64,000 bases of DNA. It comes from an uncultured Curvibacter sp. (GTDB taxonomy: Bacteria; Pseudomonadota; Gammaproteobacteria; Burkholderiales; Burkholderiaceae_C). The stretch lies in NCBI GenBank assembly GCA_903828535.1, contig CAIKMN010000010.1, forward strand, positions 124,001 through 188,000. Reading direction: 5' to 3'. Positions 19,620-30,819 of this stretch are shown one piece after another. A program made the translations under genes and the position numbers. Each line of letters starts with the position of its first letter. Position 1 is the stretch's first letter. The notes beneath the pieces are model-generated. The model saw only the letters and a program-made list of their open reading frames with translations. It did not search any database and was not told the DNA's origin.

Positions 19620-22600
19620 ATGTCCGCATCCCACTTTGTTCATCTTCGCCTGCATTCTGAGTTCTCGGTGGTGGACGGCACCAACCGCATTGACGATGTC
19701 GTCAAGCGGGCCGCCCAAGACGGTCAACCCGCCCTGGCCATCACCGACCTGAACAACTTGTTTGGGGCCGTCAAGCATTACAAAGCAGCCCGTGGCAAAG
19801 GCCTCAAGCCCCTGATTGGGGCCGATGTGCAATTTCCCAACGGACGACTTTTGCTTTTGGTTCAAAACCACCAAGGCTATCTCAACATTTGCGAATTGTT
19901 GGCGCGGGCCTGGACCCAAAGCGCTTCCAACACCCAAGCCGTTTGCCGACTGGAGTGGCTGAATGAGTTGGGCGAAGGACTCATTTGCCTCTCAGGCGCC
20001 AACACCGGCGCCATCGGTCAAGCTTTGTTGCGCGAGGACTTGGCAGGCGCTTCGAAGCTGGCTTTGACCTTGGCGGCCCTGTTTCCGCACCGCTTTTATT
20101 TGGAAGTGCAACGCGCAGGCCGACCGGACGACGAAGCGCTGGTGCGCGCCAGCGTTAAATTGGCGGCGCGTCTGAAGTTGCCGTTGGTGGCCACGCATCC
20201 TGTCCAGTTCACCGAGCCGGATGATTACGAGGCCCATGAGGCGCGCATCTGCATCTCGGAGGGTGAAATTCTCAGCAACCCCCGACGTCCTCGCAAGTTC
20301 ACCCGCGAGCAGTATTTCAAAAGCGCTGCGCAAATGCAGGCCTTATTTGCCGACCTGCCCTCGGCGGTCGATAACACGCTTGAAATTGCCCGCCGATGCA
20401 GCTTGTCTTTGACCCTCGGCAAGCCACAACTGCCTGATTTCCCCACGCCAAATGGCATGCCCATTGAGGACTACTTTCGTTTCGCCTCGCACCAAGGGCT
20501 GGACGAGCGGTTGGCCTTGCTGTATCCCGATGCCGCTGTGCGCGAGGCCCAAAAACCGCGCTACCTTGACCGCCTGGAATTTGAGTTGAACACCATCGTG
20601 AAGATGGGCTTTCCTGGCTATTTTTTGATTGTGGGTGACTTCATTCAGTGGGCTAAAACCCATGGCTGCCCGGTCGGACCCGGCCGGGGTTCTGGTGCCG
20701 GCTCGTTGGTGGCTTACGCCCTCAAAATCACAGACTTGGATCCCCTGCAATACAACTTGCTGTTCGAGCGGTTTTTGAACCCAGAGCGGGTTTCCATGCC
20801 CGACTTTGACATTGATTTTTGCCAAGGCAACCGCGACCGAGTCATCGATTACGTCAAAGAAAAATACGGCAAAAACGCGGTCAGTCAGATTGCCACCTTC
20901 GGCACCATGGCTGCGCGTGCCGCCATACGAGACGTCGGCCGTGTGCTCGATTTGAGCTACCCCTTTTGCGACGGCATCTCCAAGCTCATCCCCAATAAAC
21001 CCGGGATGTCAGTCACCTTGCAATACCCCCCCGAAGTCAAAAAAGAAGGCGACAAAAACAACTACGCCATCGCCATGGAACCGGTGCTGGCCGAGCGCAT
21101 TCAGAAAGAAGAAGACGTCAAAACCCTGATTGAGTTGGCGCAAAAACTGGAAGGCATGACCCGCAACATTGGCATGCACGCGGGCGGCGTTTTGATCGCG
21201 CCCGGCAAGTTGACCGACTTTTGCCCCCTCTACCAACAGCCCGGCAGCGAGTCGGCGGTCAGTCAATACGACAAAGACGACGTGGAAGCCATTGGCTTGG
21301 TGAAGTTCGACTTTTTGGGCTTGGCCACCTTGACTATTTTGGAGCTGGCGAGGGGCTTCATTGTTCAGCGCCATGCGGGCCAAGAAAACTTCAATTTTGA
21401 AACCCTGCCGCTCGACGACGCGCCGACCTACCGATTGTTCCAAGAAGGCAAAACCGAGGCCGTTTTCCAGTTTGAAAGCCGCGGCATGCAGGGCATGTTG
21501 AAAGACGCCAAGCCCACTCGTTTGGAAGACCTGATTGCGCTGAACGCCTTGTACCGACCCGGCCCAATGGACCTGATTCCGAGCTTTGTCGCACGCAAGC
21601 ACGGCCGCGAAGAGGTGCTCTATCCCCATCCCCTGGTGGAGTCGGTTTTGTCTGAAACCTACGGCATCATGGTCTATCAAGAGCAGGTGATGCAAACCGC
21701 GCAGGTGCTGGGTGGCTACAGCCTTGGTGGCGCTGATTTGCTGCGCCGAGCGATGGGTAAAAAGAAGGCCGAGGAAATGGCCGAGCACCGGCAAATTTTT
21801 CGGGATGGCGCGGCTAAAAATGGCCTGAATGAACAAAAGGCCGACGAAGTTTTCGACTTGATGGAGAAATTCGCCGGCTATGGATTCAACAAATCGCACG
21901 CGGCCGCCTACTCTTTATTGGCCTATCACACTGCCTGGCTCAAGGTGCACTACACGGCCGAGTTTTTTTGCGCCAACATGACGGTGGAAATGGACGACAC
22001 CGACAAGCTCAAGGTGTTGTACGAGGACGCCGTCAAGATGGGCCTGCGTTTTGAGCCGCCCGATGTGAACCGAGGGGTTTATCGGTTTGAACCGGTTTCT
22101 GACCAAGTGATCCGTTACGGCTTAGGGGCCATCAAAGGGACGGGCCAAGCGGCCATTGAAGCCGTGGTGGCCGCACGCGAGGCCGGCGGACCTTTCAAGA
22201 GTTTGTTTGACTTTTGTCTGCGCGTCGAGCGCAGCCGCATTAACAAACGCACCGTTGAAGCGCTGATCAAAGCGGGGGCTTTTGATGCCTTGCACGCCAA
22301 CCGCGCCGTGCTGGTGGCGACCCTTGACCGCGCCTTTGAATTTGCACTGGCCAGTGCCAACAACGCCGATCAGGGCGGTTTGTTCGACATGATGGGCGAC
22401 GATGCCCAAGGCGCCAGCACCCAAGAGCCCGACTGGGTCCAGGTGCCACCTTGGGGCGTTCGTGAGCAATTGGTTTTTGAGAAATCGGCGGTGGGCTTTT
22501 ATCTGACCGGCCATTTGTTCGATGAAGTGTCCCGCGAGGTGCGCCAATTTGTGCGCCGCGATTTGGCCTCCATTACCGACAGCCGCGACCCCTTGCTGCT

Positions 22601-23129
22601 CGCCGGCGTGGTCAGCGATTACCGGGTCATCAACACCCAGCGCGGCAAGTTGGCGATTTTTAAGTTGGACGACAAATCCGCCTCGATCGAAATGACCGCG
22701 GACGAGGCGTTGATCAACAGCCATAAAAATGCCTTGAAAGACGATGCGGTCCTGGTGGTCAGCGCCAAATGCCAGGTCGATCGCCGCAGCGGTGATTTGC
22801 GCTTGAGCTTGGTGCAAGCTTGGGACTTGCCCGCGGCGCGCTGCCGTTTTGGTCGGTATTTACAGGTGCAAGTGGCGATGGAGGGGCCCGACCACCGGGC
22901 GCCGCAAGTGGCCAGTTTGCTGCAGGCTTTTCCTCCCAAACTCGAAGAAACCCCTCAAGGGCCACTGTCACATGGTTTGGACGTCCGATTGGCTGTCCAC
23001 TTGAAGCAGGCCCAGGTCGCTTTGCAGCTGGGCGAAGAATTCCGGTGTTTCCCAAGCGATGCGGCCCTGGCGGCTTGGACGGCGCAGGCGCACCAAGGGC
23101 AGGCGAAAGTGGTTTATGACGGCCCTTGA
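19620..23129 (+). CDS. dnaE: DNA polymerase III subunit alpha
   Basis: FVHLRLHSEFSVVDG PHP domain start, CPVGPGRGSGAGSLVAYAL, MPDFDIDFCQGNRDRVIDYV, MYQEQVMQ-type motifs. Confidence 0.97.
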   Translation: MSASHFVHLRLHSEFSVVDGTNRIDDVVKRAAQDGQPALAITDLNNLFGAVKHYKAARGKGLKPLIGADVQFPNGRLLLLVQNHQGYLNICELLARAWTQSASNTQAVCRLEWLNELGEGLICLSGANTGAIGQALLREDLAGASKLALTLAALFPHRFYLEVQRAGRPDDEALVRASVKLAARLKLPLVATHPVQFTEPDDYEAHEARICISEGEILSNPRRPRKFTREQYFKSAAQMQALFADLPSAVDNTLEIARRCSLSLTLGKPQLPDFPTPNGMPIEDYFRFASHQGLDERLALLYPDAAVREAQKPRYLDRLEFELNTIVKMGFPGYFLIVGDFIQWAKTHGCPVGPGRGSGAGSLVAYALKITDLDPLQYNLLFERFLNPERVSMPDFDIDFCQGNRDRVIDYVKEKYGKNAVSQIATFGTMAARAAIRDVGRVLDLSYPFCDGISKLIPNKPGMSVTLQYPPEVKKEGDKNNYAIAMEPVLAERIQKEEDVKTLIELAQKLEGMTRNIGMHAGGVLIAPGKLTDFCPLYQQPGSESAVSQYDKDDVEAIGLVKFDFLGLATLTILELARGFIVQRHAGQENFNFETLPLDDAPTYRLFQEGKTEAVFQFESRGMQGMLKDAKPTRLEDLIALNALYRPGPMDLIPSFVARKHGREEVLYPHPLVESVLSETYGIMVYQEQVMQTAQVLGGYSLGGADLLRRAMGKKKAEEMAEHRQIFRDGAAKNGLNEQKADEVFDLMEKFAGYGFNKSHAAAYSLLAYHTAWLKVHYTAEFFCANMTVEMDDTDKLKVLYEDAVKMGLRFEPPDVNRGVYRFEPVSDQVIRYGLGAIKGTGQAAIEAVVAAREAGGPFKSLFDFCLRVERSRINKRTVEALIKAGAFDALHANRAVLVATLDRAFEFALASANNADQGGLFDMMGDDAQGASTQEPDWVQVPPWGVREQLVFEKSAVGFYLTGHLFDEVSREVRQFVRRDLASITDSRDPLLLAGVVSDYRVINTQRGKLAIFKLDDKSASIEMTADEALINSHKNALKDDAVLVVSAKCQVDRRSGDLRLSLVQAWDLPAARCRFGRYLQVQVAMEGPDHRAPQVASLLQAFPPKLEETPQGPLSHGLDVRLAVHLKQAQVALQLGEEFRCFPSDAALAAWTAQAHQGQAKVVYDGP

Positions 23130-23221
23130 AATTCAAGGCGTGAGCACCAAATGGGTCTTCAAGAAGGGGATTTGCCATACTGACTCTGCGACACCCGCCA
23201 AGCGCCTATAGAATGATTTCA

Positions 23222-23584
23222 ATGGCTACGAAACCCAAGCAACCCCCTGGCAAGTCCCCGACTTTGACCCCTGAACGTGACAATGGTGACACGGTTCTTT
23301 TGGAGCGAGTGCCCCAAAAAACCAAGCCACCTCAGATGTACCAAGTGCTGATGCTGAATGACGACTACACGCCGATGGAGTTTGTCGTTATGGTCATTCA
23401 AGAATTTTTTAGCAAGGACCGCGAAACCGCGACCCAAATCATGCTCAAAATTCACCTCGATGGCCGAGGCGTTTGCGGTGTTTATTCCCGCGATGTCGCG
23501 GCCACCAAAGTGGACCAAGTCATGGATGCGGCCAGCAAATCAGGGCATCCCCTGCAATGCGTGGCGGAGCCGATTGAATCGTGA
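23222..23584 (+). CDS. clpS: ATP-dependent Clp protease adaptor ClpS
   Basis: [25 protein letters not shown]...; directly upstream of clpA. Start could be 23213 or 23222. Confidence 0.95.
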   Translation: MATKPKQPPGKSPTLTPERDNGDTVLLERVPQKTKPPQMYQVLMLNDDYTPMEFVVMVIQEFFSKDRETATQIMLKIHLDGRGVCGVYSRDVAATKVDQVMDAASKSGHPLQCVAEPIES

Positions 23585-23629
23585 CACACTAGCCAGAAAA
23601 TAGGCTGAAACCAGGCAGAGGAAAAAATC

Positions 23630-25972
23630 ATGATTGCCCAAGAATTAGAAGTTAGCCTACACATGGCCTTTGTCGAGGCGCGTCAACAACGCCACGAATT
23701 CATCACGGTGGAGCACTTGTTGCTCGCCTTGTTGGACAACCCCAGCGCCGCCGAAGTGCTGCGCGCTTGCTCGGCCAACATCGATGACCTGCGCAAATCT
23801 TTGACGACTTTTATCAAGGACAACACGCCGCAAGTGGCTGGCATTGACGAGGTGGATACCCAACCCACCTTGGGCTTCCAGCGCGTCATCCAGCGAGCCA
23901 TCATGCATGTGCAAAGCACGGGCAACGGCAAAAAAGAAGTGAACGGCTCGAACGTCTTGGTGGCTATTTTTGGCGAGAAAGACTCTCACGCGGTTTACTA
24001 CCTGCACCAACAAGGCGTGACCCGCTTGGATGTGGTGAACTTCATGGCCCACGGCATCAAAAAGGGCGAACCGCCTGAGCCCGCCAAACCGGAAGGCGGC
24101 CACGCCGAGCCTGAAGAAGGTGCACAAGCCAATGAAAAAGCCTCGCCGCTCGAGCAGTACACCCAAAACCTGAACCAAATGGCCAAGGAAGGCAAGATCG
24201 ACCCGCTCATTGGCCGTGAGCATGAGGTGGAGCGCGTCATCCAAATTTTGTGCCGCCGCCGCAAAAACAACCCGCTTCTGGTGGGCGAGGCCGGTGTGGG
24301 CAAAACCGCCATTGCCGAGGGCTTGGCTTGGCGCATCACCCAAAGCGATGTGCCCGAAATTTTGAGCGAAGGCATCGTTTATTCGCTCGACATGGGCGCC
24401 TTGCTGGCCGGGACCAAATACCGTGGTGACTTTGAACAACGCCTGAAGGGCGTTTTGAAGACGCTCAAAGAAAAACCCAACGCCATTTTGTTCATCGATG
24501 AAATTCATACCTTGATTGGTGCGGGTGCGGCTTCAGGCGGCACTCTGGATGCATCCAATTTGCTCAAACCCGCCTTGTCGAGTGGTCAACTCAAATGCAT
24601 TGGTGCGACAACCTTCACGGAATACCGCGGTATTTTCGAGAAAGACGCGGCCTTGTCTCGTCGCTTCCAAAAAGTTGATGTGAACGAGCCTTCGGTCGAG
24701 CAAACGATCGACATTTTGAAGGGTCTCAAATCGCGCTTTGAAGAGCACCACAGCGTCAAATATGCCGCAGCGGCGTTGCAAGCAGCCGCCGAATTGTCGG
24801 CGAAATACATCAACGACCGCCATTTACCCGACAAGGCCATCGACGTCATCGACGAGGCCGGTGCGGCGCAACGCATCTTGACGCCTTCCAAGCGCAAAAA
24901 GACGATTGGCAAAACCGAGATCGAAGAGATCGTGGCCAAAATTGCCCGCATCCCGCCCGCCAATGTGTCCAACGACGACCGCGGCAAATTGCAAACCCTG
25001 GAACGCGACTTGAAGAGTGTGGTGTTCGGCCAAGACAAAGCCCTCGAAGTCTTGGCTGCTTCTGTCAAGATGGCGCGCTCCGGCCTTGGCAAGGGCGACA
25101 AACCCATCGGCGCCTTTTTGTTCAGCGGCCCCACAGGCGTCGGCAAAACCGAAGCCGCAAAGCAACTCGCCTACATCATGGGCATTGAGTTGATGCGTTT
25201 TGACATGTCCGAGTACATGGAGCGCCACGCCGTGAGCCGCTTGATTGGCGCGCCTCCCGGTTACGTGGGCTTTGACCAAGGGGGCTTGCTGACCGAGGCC
25301 GTCACCAAAAAACCGCATGCGGTTTTGTTGCTCGACGAAATCGAAAAAGCCCACCCCGACATCTTCAATGTGCTGCTCCAGGTCATGGACCACGGCACCT
25401 TGACCGATAACAACGGGCGCAAGGCCGACTTCCGCAACGTGATCATCATCATGACCACCAACGCGGGCGCTGAGACCATGAACAAGGCCACCATTGGTTT
25501 CACGAATCCACGTGAATCGGGCGATGAAATGGCCGATATCAAACGCCTGTTCACCCCTGAATTCCGCAACCGTTTGGACGCCATCGTCAGCTTCAAAGCC
25601 TTGGATGAGCAGGTCATCATGCGGGTGGTTGACAAGTTCTTGCTCCAACTGGAAACCCAGTTGGCCGAGAAAAAAGTCGACGTCACCTTCACCGACAACC
25701 TGCGGGCCTATCTGGCCAAGAAGGGTTTCGACCCCCTGATGGGCGCGCGACCAATGCAGCGCTTGATTCAAGACACGATTCGCCGCGCCTTGGCCGACGA
25801 GTTGCTGTTCGGTCGTTTGGTGGACGGCGGGCGTTTGACCGTGGATTGGGATGAAACCAACCCCGACAAACCCGAGGTCAAACTGGACATTCAGCCCTTG
25901 ACAAAGCGTGAACGCGGCGAGCGAGGCTCTAAGGCCGAATCCAGTGAATCGAGTGAGGCCACCGCTGATTGA
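23630..25972 (+). CDS. clpA: ATP-dependent Clp protease ATP-binding subunit ClpA
   Basis: Two AAA modules (GEAGVGKTAIAEGLA, GPTGVGKTEAAKQLA), Clp_N domain; short Ser/Glu C-terminal tail. Confidence 0.97.
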   Translation: MIAQELEVSLHMAFVEARQQRHEFITVEHLLLALLDNPSAAEVLRACSANIDDLRKSLTTFIKDNTPQVAGIDEVDTQPTLGFQRVIQRAIMHVQSTGNGKKEVNGSNVLVAIFGEKDSHAVYYLHQQGVTRLDVVNFMAHGIKKGEPPEPAKPEGGHAEPEEGAQANEKASPLEQYTQNLNQMAKEGKIDPLIGREHEVERVIQILCRRRKNNPLLVGEAGVGKTAIAEGLAWRITQSDVPEILSEGIVYSLDMGALLAGTKYRGDFEQRLKGVLKTLKEKPNAILFIDEIHTLIGAGAASGGTLDASNLLKPALSSGQLKCIGATTFTEYRGIFEKDAALSRRFQKVDVNEPSVEQTIDILKGLKSRFEEHHSVKYAAAALQAAAELSAKYINDRHLPDKAIDVIDEAGAAQRILTPSKRKKTIGKTEIEEIVAKIARIPPANVSNDDRGKLQTLERDLKSVVFGQDKALEVLAASVKMARSGLGKGDKPIGAFLFSGPTGVGKTEAAKQLAYIMGIELMRFDMSEYMERHAVSRLIGAPPGYVGFDQGGLLTEAVTKKPHAVLLLDEIEKAHPDIFNVLLQVMDHGTLTDNNGRKADFRNVIIIMTTNAGAETMNKATIGFTNPRESGDEMADIKRLFTPEFRNRLDAIVSFKALDEQVIMRVVDKFLLQLETQLAEKKVDVTFTDNLRAYLAKKGFDPLMGARPMQRLIQDTIRRALADELLFGRLVDGGRLTVDWDETNPDKPEVKLDIQPLTKRERGERGSKAESSESSEATAD

Positions 25973-26002
25973 GGTGTGTTGAAAGTTTCTTGAAAGCCTT
26001 GT

Positions 26003-27466
26003 TTGCACACCTTTCTTTGGCACGACTACGAAACCTTTGGCGTTGAGACGCGACGTGACCGACCGGCTCAATTCGCCGCCCTCCGCACGGATGCGGATTT
26101 GAATGAACTCGGTGAGCCGCTGATGATTTATTGTCGGCCGGCCAACGACTACTTGCCCAACCCAGAGGCTTGTCTTATCACGGGCATCACGCCTCAAGAA
26201 TGCTTGCAAAAAGGCCTGCCCGAGTTTGAGTTTGCGGCGCGCATTGAGGCGGCATTTTCAGTCCCCGGTACGGTCGGCGTGGGTTACAACACCATTCGTT
26301 TTGACGACGAGGTCACGCGCTTTTTATTCTGGCGCAACCTCATCGACCCCTATGCCCGTGAGTGGCAAAACGACTGTGGCCGTTGGGACCTGATGGACGT
26401 GGTTCGCCTGGCGTATGCCTTGCGCCCCGAGGGCATTCAGTGGCCGACCAAGGCCGATGGCTCGCCCAGCTTCAAGTTGGAGCACCTGACCCGAGCCAAT
26501 GGGTTGCAACACGACGCCGCCCACGACGCTTTGAGCGATGTACGCGCCACCATTGCCTTGGCGCGCCTCATTAAACAGCACCAACCGCGTCTCTTCGACT
26601 TTGCCTTCAGCTTGCACAAAAAAGACCGCGTGGCCCAAGAATTGGGCCTGCCCACGGCCTTGTCGGAAGCCAAGCCGTTTTTGCACATTTCAGGCACCAC
26701 GCCGGCTTCGCGCGGTTGCCTCTCCCTGTTGCAACCCTTGGCAACGCACCCATCGAATAAAAATGAAGTCATCTGTTGGGACCTGGCCCATGACCCCGCT
26801 GAATTGGCAACGCTCGACATCGAGACCGCCAAACAGCGCCTATTCACACGCAGATCTGAGTTGCCCGAGGGCATGACCCGATTGAACTTGGTCACGGTGG
26901 CCTTGAACAAGTCGCCCATGGTCGTGGGGAACCTCAAAACCTTGCGGCCTGAAATGGCCGAGCGTTGGGGCTTGAACGTGGCCCAAGGCCAGGCTTTTGC
27001 GGCCTCTGCCCAGTTGTTGCCGGATTTGAGTCACTTGTGGCGAGCCCTCTATTTAAGAGACCCCGTCAGTAGCGCGGACACCCGGGAGCTTGATGTCGAT
27101 GAAACGCTTTATGCTGGCTTTTTAGACCCCGCTGACCGGCGTCGCCTCCACCATTTGCGCAGCCTCACACCGGAAGAATTGGCGTTGGACCGCAGTGGTT
27201 TTGATGACCCGAGGTTGCCAGAAATGGTGTTTCGCTACCGTGCCCGCAATTTCCCAGACACTTTGCTGCCTGAGGAGGCCGAACGCTGGGAAGCACACCG
27301 TGCCGCCAGGTTGTTTGAAGGCGAGGGAGGCGCGCGCCAATTGGACGACTTTTTTGCCCAAATTGATCACCTGACTGAACAATTTGGCGAAGAAGGCAAC
27401 GAACGGGGGGAAGCCATTTTGGGCGCGTTGTACGATTACGCCGAAATGATTGCCCCTGAATTTTGA
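26003..27466 (+). CDS. sbcB: Exodeoxyribonuclease I (TTG start)
   Basis: TFLWHDYETFGVETRRDRPAQFAALRTD, QHDAAHDALSDVRATIALA; exonuclease I C-terminal domain. Confidence 0.93.
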   Translation: MHTFLWHDYETFGVETRRDRPAQFAALRTDADLNELGEPLMIYCRPANDYLPNPEACLITGITPQECLQKGLPEFEFAARIEAAFSVPGTVGVGYNTIRFDDEVTRFLFWRNLIDPYAREWQNDCGRWDLMDVVRLAYALRPEGIQWPTKADGSPSFKLEHLTRANGLQHDAAHDALSDVRATIALARLIKQHQPRLFDFAFSLHKKDRVAQELGLPTALSEAKPFLHISGTTPASRGCLSLLQPLATHPSNKNEVICWDLAHDPAELATLDIETAKQRLFTRRSELPEGMTRLNLVTVALNKSPMVVGNLKTLRPEMAERWGLNVAQGQAFAASAQLLPDLSHLWRALYLRDPVSSADTRELDVDETLYAGFLDPADRRRLHHLRSLTPEELALDRSGFDDPRLPEMVFRYRARNFPDTLLPEEAERWEAHRAARLFEGEGGARQLDDFFAQIDHLTEQFGEEGNERGEAILGALYDYAEMIAPEF

Positions 27467-27467
27467 T

Positions 27468-28721
27468 ATGTCTGACAGCGAAAAATCTCCCCGTCCTGAG
27501 GGTTTCAGCACCCAAATTGTCCACGCTGATCGGCGCGGGGGGGCCGAACTGGGTGCCGTTCACGCCCCCATCCACACGTCGGTACAGTATGGCTACGAGC
27601 GGGTGGAAGACCTGATCGGCGCTTTCCAAGGCACCCTCAAAGGCACCTTCAATTACGCCCGCCAAGGCACGCCGACCACGGCGGCGCTGGAGTCCAAACT
27701 CAGTCAAATGGAGCAGGGCGTCGGCTCCATCTGCTTTGCCACGGGCATGGCCGGCATTAGCGCTGTCTTTTTGACCTTACTGAAAGCCGGCGACCATCTG
27801 GTAGCCAGTCAGTTTGTGTTTGGCAATACCAACAGTTTTTTATTGACCTTGGCCGACTTAGGGGTCGAGGTCTCGATGGTGGATGTGACCAAAGCCGAGG
27901 CAGTCGCCCAAGCCATACGACCCCACACCCGCATGGTCTTTGTCGAAACCTTGGCGAATCCTGGGACTCAAATCCCCGATTTGGAAGCCATTGGTGCCTT
28001 GTGCCAAGAAAAAGGCCTTTTGTACGTGGTCGACAACACGGTGCTGTCGCCTTACGGTTTCTTGCCCGCGCAAGTGGGCGCTGGCTTGGTGGTGCATTCA
28101 TTAAGCAAAATCATCGGTGGCCATGGCGACGCTTTGGGCGGCGTGGTCACCGACACGGGCCGCTTTGATTGGTCCCAATACCCCAATATTTTTTCAGCCT
28201 ACCGCAAAGGCGACGCCAAGGGGTGGGGCTTGCAACAATTGCGCAAAAAAGGGCTTCGCGACATGGGAGGCACCTTGTCGTCGGGCGCCGCTCACCAAAT
28301 TGCGGTGGGGGCCGAAACCTTGGCTCTGCGCATGGCGCGCACCAGCGCTACCGCTCAGGCCTTGGCCGAATTTTTGCAGGAGCACCCCGCCGTGGCCAAG
28401 GTGCATTACCCCGGTTTGACCTCGCATCCTCAACACGCCATCGCCAAAAAATGGTTCAGGGGCTCTTCTTGGTTGATGTCTTTCGAGCTCAAAGACGCTC
28501 CCCAATGCCTGCCCGTTTGCAACCGACTCCAATTGCCGCTCAAAGCCACGGGCTTGGCCGACACCCGTAGCCTCATCATTCCAGTGGCCCATACCATTTT
28601 CTGGGAAGCGGGCCCCGAAACCCGCCGTGCCATGGGCATTGCCGACAGCCTGATTCGCGTCTCGGTGGGTTTGGAAGACACCGCCGACTTGATCGCCGAC
28701 TTTGACCAAGCCCTCAAGTAA
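27468..28721 (+). CDS. Cystathionine gamma-synthase-family PLP enzyme (trans-sulfuration/sulfhydrylase family)
   Basis: YARQGTPTTAALESKLSQMEQG, HSLSKIIGGHGDALGG (PLP lysine); starts 1 nt after the sbcB stop. Confidence 0.88.
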   Translation: MSDSEKSPRPEGFSTQIVHADRRGGAELGAVHAPIHTSVQYGYERVEDLIGAFQGTLKGTFNYARQGTPTTAALESKLSQMEQGVGSICFATGMAGISAVFLTLLKAGDHLVASQFVFGNTNSFLLTLADLGVEVSMVDVTKAEAVAQAIRPHTRMVFVETLANPGTQIPDLEAIGALCQEKGLLYVVDNTVLSPYGFLPAQVGAGLVVHSLSKIIGGHGDALGGVVTDTGRFDWSQYPNIFSAYRKGDAKGWGLQQLRKKGLRDMGGTLSSGAAHQIAVGAETLALRMARTSATAQALAEFLQEHPAVAKVHYPGLTSHPQHAIAKKWFRGSSWLMSFELKDAPQCLPVCNRLQLPLKATGLADTRSLIIPVAHTIFWEAGPETRRAMGIADSLIRVSVGLEDTADLIADFDQALK

Positions 28722-28769
28722 AATTCTGACTTTCATGGTTTGTGAATTCACAGAATAAGGAAGCAGGGC

Positions 28770-29495
28770 GTGGCCGGTCACTCAAAATGGGCAAATATTC
28801 AGCACCGCAAGGGTCGTCAAGACGAAAAACGCGGTAAGGTTTGGACACGTGTTATCCGTGAAATCATGGTCGCAGCCCGAACGGGTGGTGGTGATCTGAG
28901 TGCCAACCCGCGTTTGCGCCTAGCTGTTGAAAAAGCCAAGGCCGCCAACATGCCGGCCGACACCGTTAAGCGCAACATCGACAAAGCCACGGGCAACCTC
29001 GAAGGCGTGAGCTACGAAGAAATTCGCTACGAAGGTTATGGCATTGGCGGCGCGGCCATCATTGTCGACACCATGACCGACAACCGTGTCCGCACCGTCG
29101 CTGAGGTGCGCCACGCATTCAGCAAATACGGCGGCAATATGGGCACGGAAGGCTCGGTGGCTTTTCAATTCAAGCACTGCGGCCAGTTGATTTTTGCCCC
29201 TGGCACCGACGAAGACAAACTCATGGAAGCGGCCTTAGAAGCCGGCGCTGAAGACGTCATCACCGACGAAGACGGCGCCATCGAGGTTTTGACCAGCGAT
29301 GCCGATTTTGAAGCCGTTAAAAACACCTTGAGTGCAGCGGGCTTTAACTCCGAAGTGGCCGAAGTCACCATGCGTGCTGAAAACAACATCGAGTTGGCTG
29401 GCGACGACGCCGCCCGCATGCAGAAGTTGTTGGACGTCCTAGAAGACTTGGACGATGTCCAAGACGTCTTCCACAACGCCAATATTCAACTCTAA
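28770..29495 (+). CDS. YebC/PmpR-family protein
   Basis: [32 protein letters not shown]. Confidence 0.95.
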   Translation: MAGHSKWANIQHRKGRQDEKRGKVWTRVIREIMVAARTGGGDLSANPRLRLAVEKAKAANMPADTVKRNIDKATGNLEGVSYEEIRYEGYGIGGAAIIVDTMTDNRVRTVAEVRHAFSKYGGNMGTEGSVAFQFKHCGQLIFAPGTDEDKLMEAALEAGAEDVITDEDGAIEVLTSDADFEAVKNTLSAAGFNSEVAEVTMRAENNIELAGDDAARMQKLLDVLEDLDDVQDVFHNANIQL

Positions 29496-29523
29496 AACGC
29501 CCTCGTTTTTCGAAAGTTATTTC

Positions 29524-30819
29524 ATGAAAGTTTTGGTCATCGGTGGCGGAGGCCGCGAGCAAGCCTTGGCGTGGAAGTTGAAATCATCACGCAAAGTCCA
29601 TCAGGTTTATGTGGCGCCGGGAAACGGCGGCACGGCCTTGGACAAAGACCTGACCAACTTGCCCATCACCGACATCAAAGCCTTGCGTGAATGGGCGCAA
29701 AGTGAACAAATCGGGCTGGCCGTCGTCGGTCCTGAAGCGCCGTTGGCGGCGGGCGTGGTTGATGAATTCCGCGCGCATGGGTTGCGCATCTTTGGCCCCA
29801 CTCAAAAAGCCGCTCAACTGGAAAGCTCGAAAGCCTTTTCCAAGGCCTTCATGAAGCGCCATGGCATCCCGACCGCTGAATACGAAAGCTTCACCGACGC
29901 GTCTTTGGCCCACGCTTATGTGGACGCCAAGGGCGCGCCCATCGTCGTCAAGGCCGATGGTTTGGCTGCAGGCAAAGGCGTGGTGGTCGCCATGAGCGCC
30001 GCTGAGGCCCATGAGGCGATTGACTTCATGTTGCTCGACAACAAATTGGGCGTGGTACACAACGCAGGGGACGACGGTCAAGCGGTTCCACGCGTGGTCA
30101 TTGAAGAATTTTTACAAGGCGAAGAAGCCAGTTTCATCGTTCTGGCCGACGGCAAAAACGTCACGGCTCTGGCCACAAGCCAAGACCACAAGCGTCTGCA
30201 AGACGGCGATGCCGGTCCCAACACCGGCGGCATGGGGGCCTACTCACCCGCCCCCGTGGTGACCGCCGATGTGCACGCCCGCGCCATGCGCGAAATCATC
30301 TTGCCGACCTTGAAGGGCATGGCCCTTGATGGCATCCCTTACACCGGCTTTTTATACGCCGGGTTGATGATCGACGCTCAAGGCAAACCCAAAACCTTGG
30401 AATTCAACTGCCGCATGGGCGACCCCGAAACCCAGCCCATCATGATGCGCCTGAAGAGCGATTTGGTCGACGTGCTGCAAGCCGCTGTCGATCAAAAGCT
30501 GGATCAAATCGAACTGGATTGGGACCGCCGTGCTGCCCTCGGCGTGGTCATGGCCGCCCACGGTTACCCCTTGACGCCGCGCAAAGGTGACCTCATCACG
30601 GGGTTGCCCAAAGACACAGAAGACGCCGTGGTGTTCCACGCAGGCACTGAAACCATTGACGGTGAAACTCGGGTCACGGGGGGGCGCGTGCTTTGTGTCA
30701 CCGCTTTGGGTGAAAGCGTCAAATTGGCGCAACAACGTGCCTACGAATTTGCCAGCAGCATCCAGTTCGATGGGGCCCAAATGCGCCACGACATTGGTTA
30801 CCGTGCCATCAAAAGCTAA
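29524..30819 (+). CDS. purD: Phosphoribosylamine-glycine ligase
   Basis: MKVLVIGGGGREQALAWKL, FNCRMGDPETQPIMMRL. Confidence 0.97.
   Translation: MKVLVIGGGGREQALAWKLKSSRKVHQVYVAPGNGGTALDKDLTNLPITDIKALREWAQSEQIGLAVVGPEAPLAAGVVDEFRAHGLRIFGPTQKAAQLESSKAFSKAFMKRHGIPTAEYESFTDASLAHAYVDAKGAPIVVKADGLAAGKGVVVAMSAAEAHEAIDFMLLDNKLGVVHNAGDDGQAVPRVVIEEFLQGEEASFIVLADGKNVTALATSQDHKRLQDGDAGPNTGGMGAYSPAPVVTADVHARAMREIILPTLKGMALDGIPYTGFLYAGLMIDAQGKPKTLEFNCRMGDPETQPIMMRLKSDLVDVLQAAVDQKLDQIELDWDRRAALGVVMAAHGYPLTPRKGDLITGLPKDTEDAVVFHAGTETIDGETRVTGGRVLCVTALGESVKLAQQRAYEFASSIQFDGAQMRHDIGYRAIKS

Noticed and set aside
24824-26209. 461-aa antisense ORF opposite clpA/sbcB, plus similar long antisense ORFs (5706-6758, 12185-13051, 13079-14038, 21009-21899, 60395-61273)
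   Set aside because: Same codon-bias artefact; each is fully opposite a well-supported conserved gene.
30803-30819. purD/nadD overlap as a frameshift or fusion
   Set aside because: A GTG start inside the purD end gives a normal NadD N-terminus; ordinary gene overlap.
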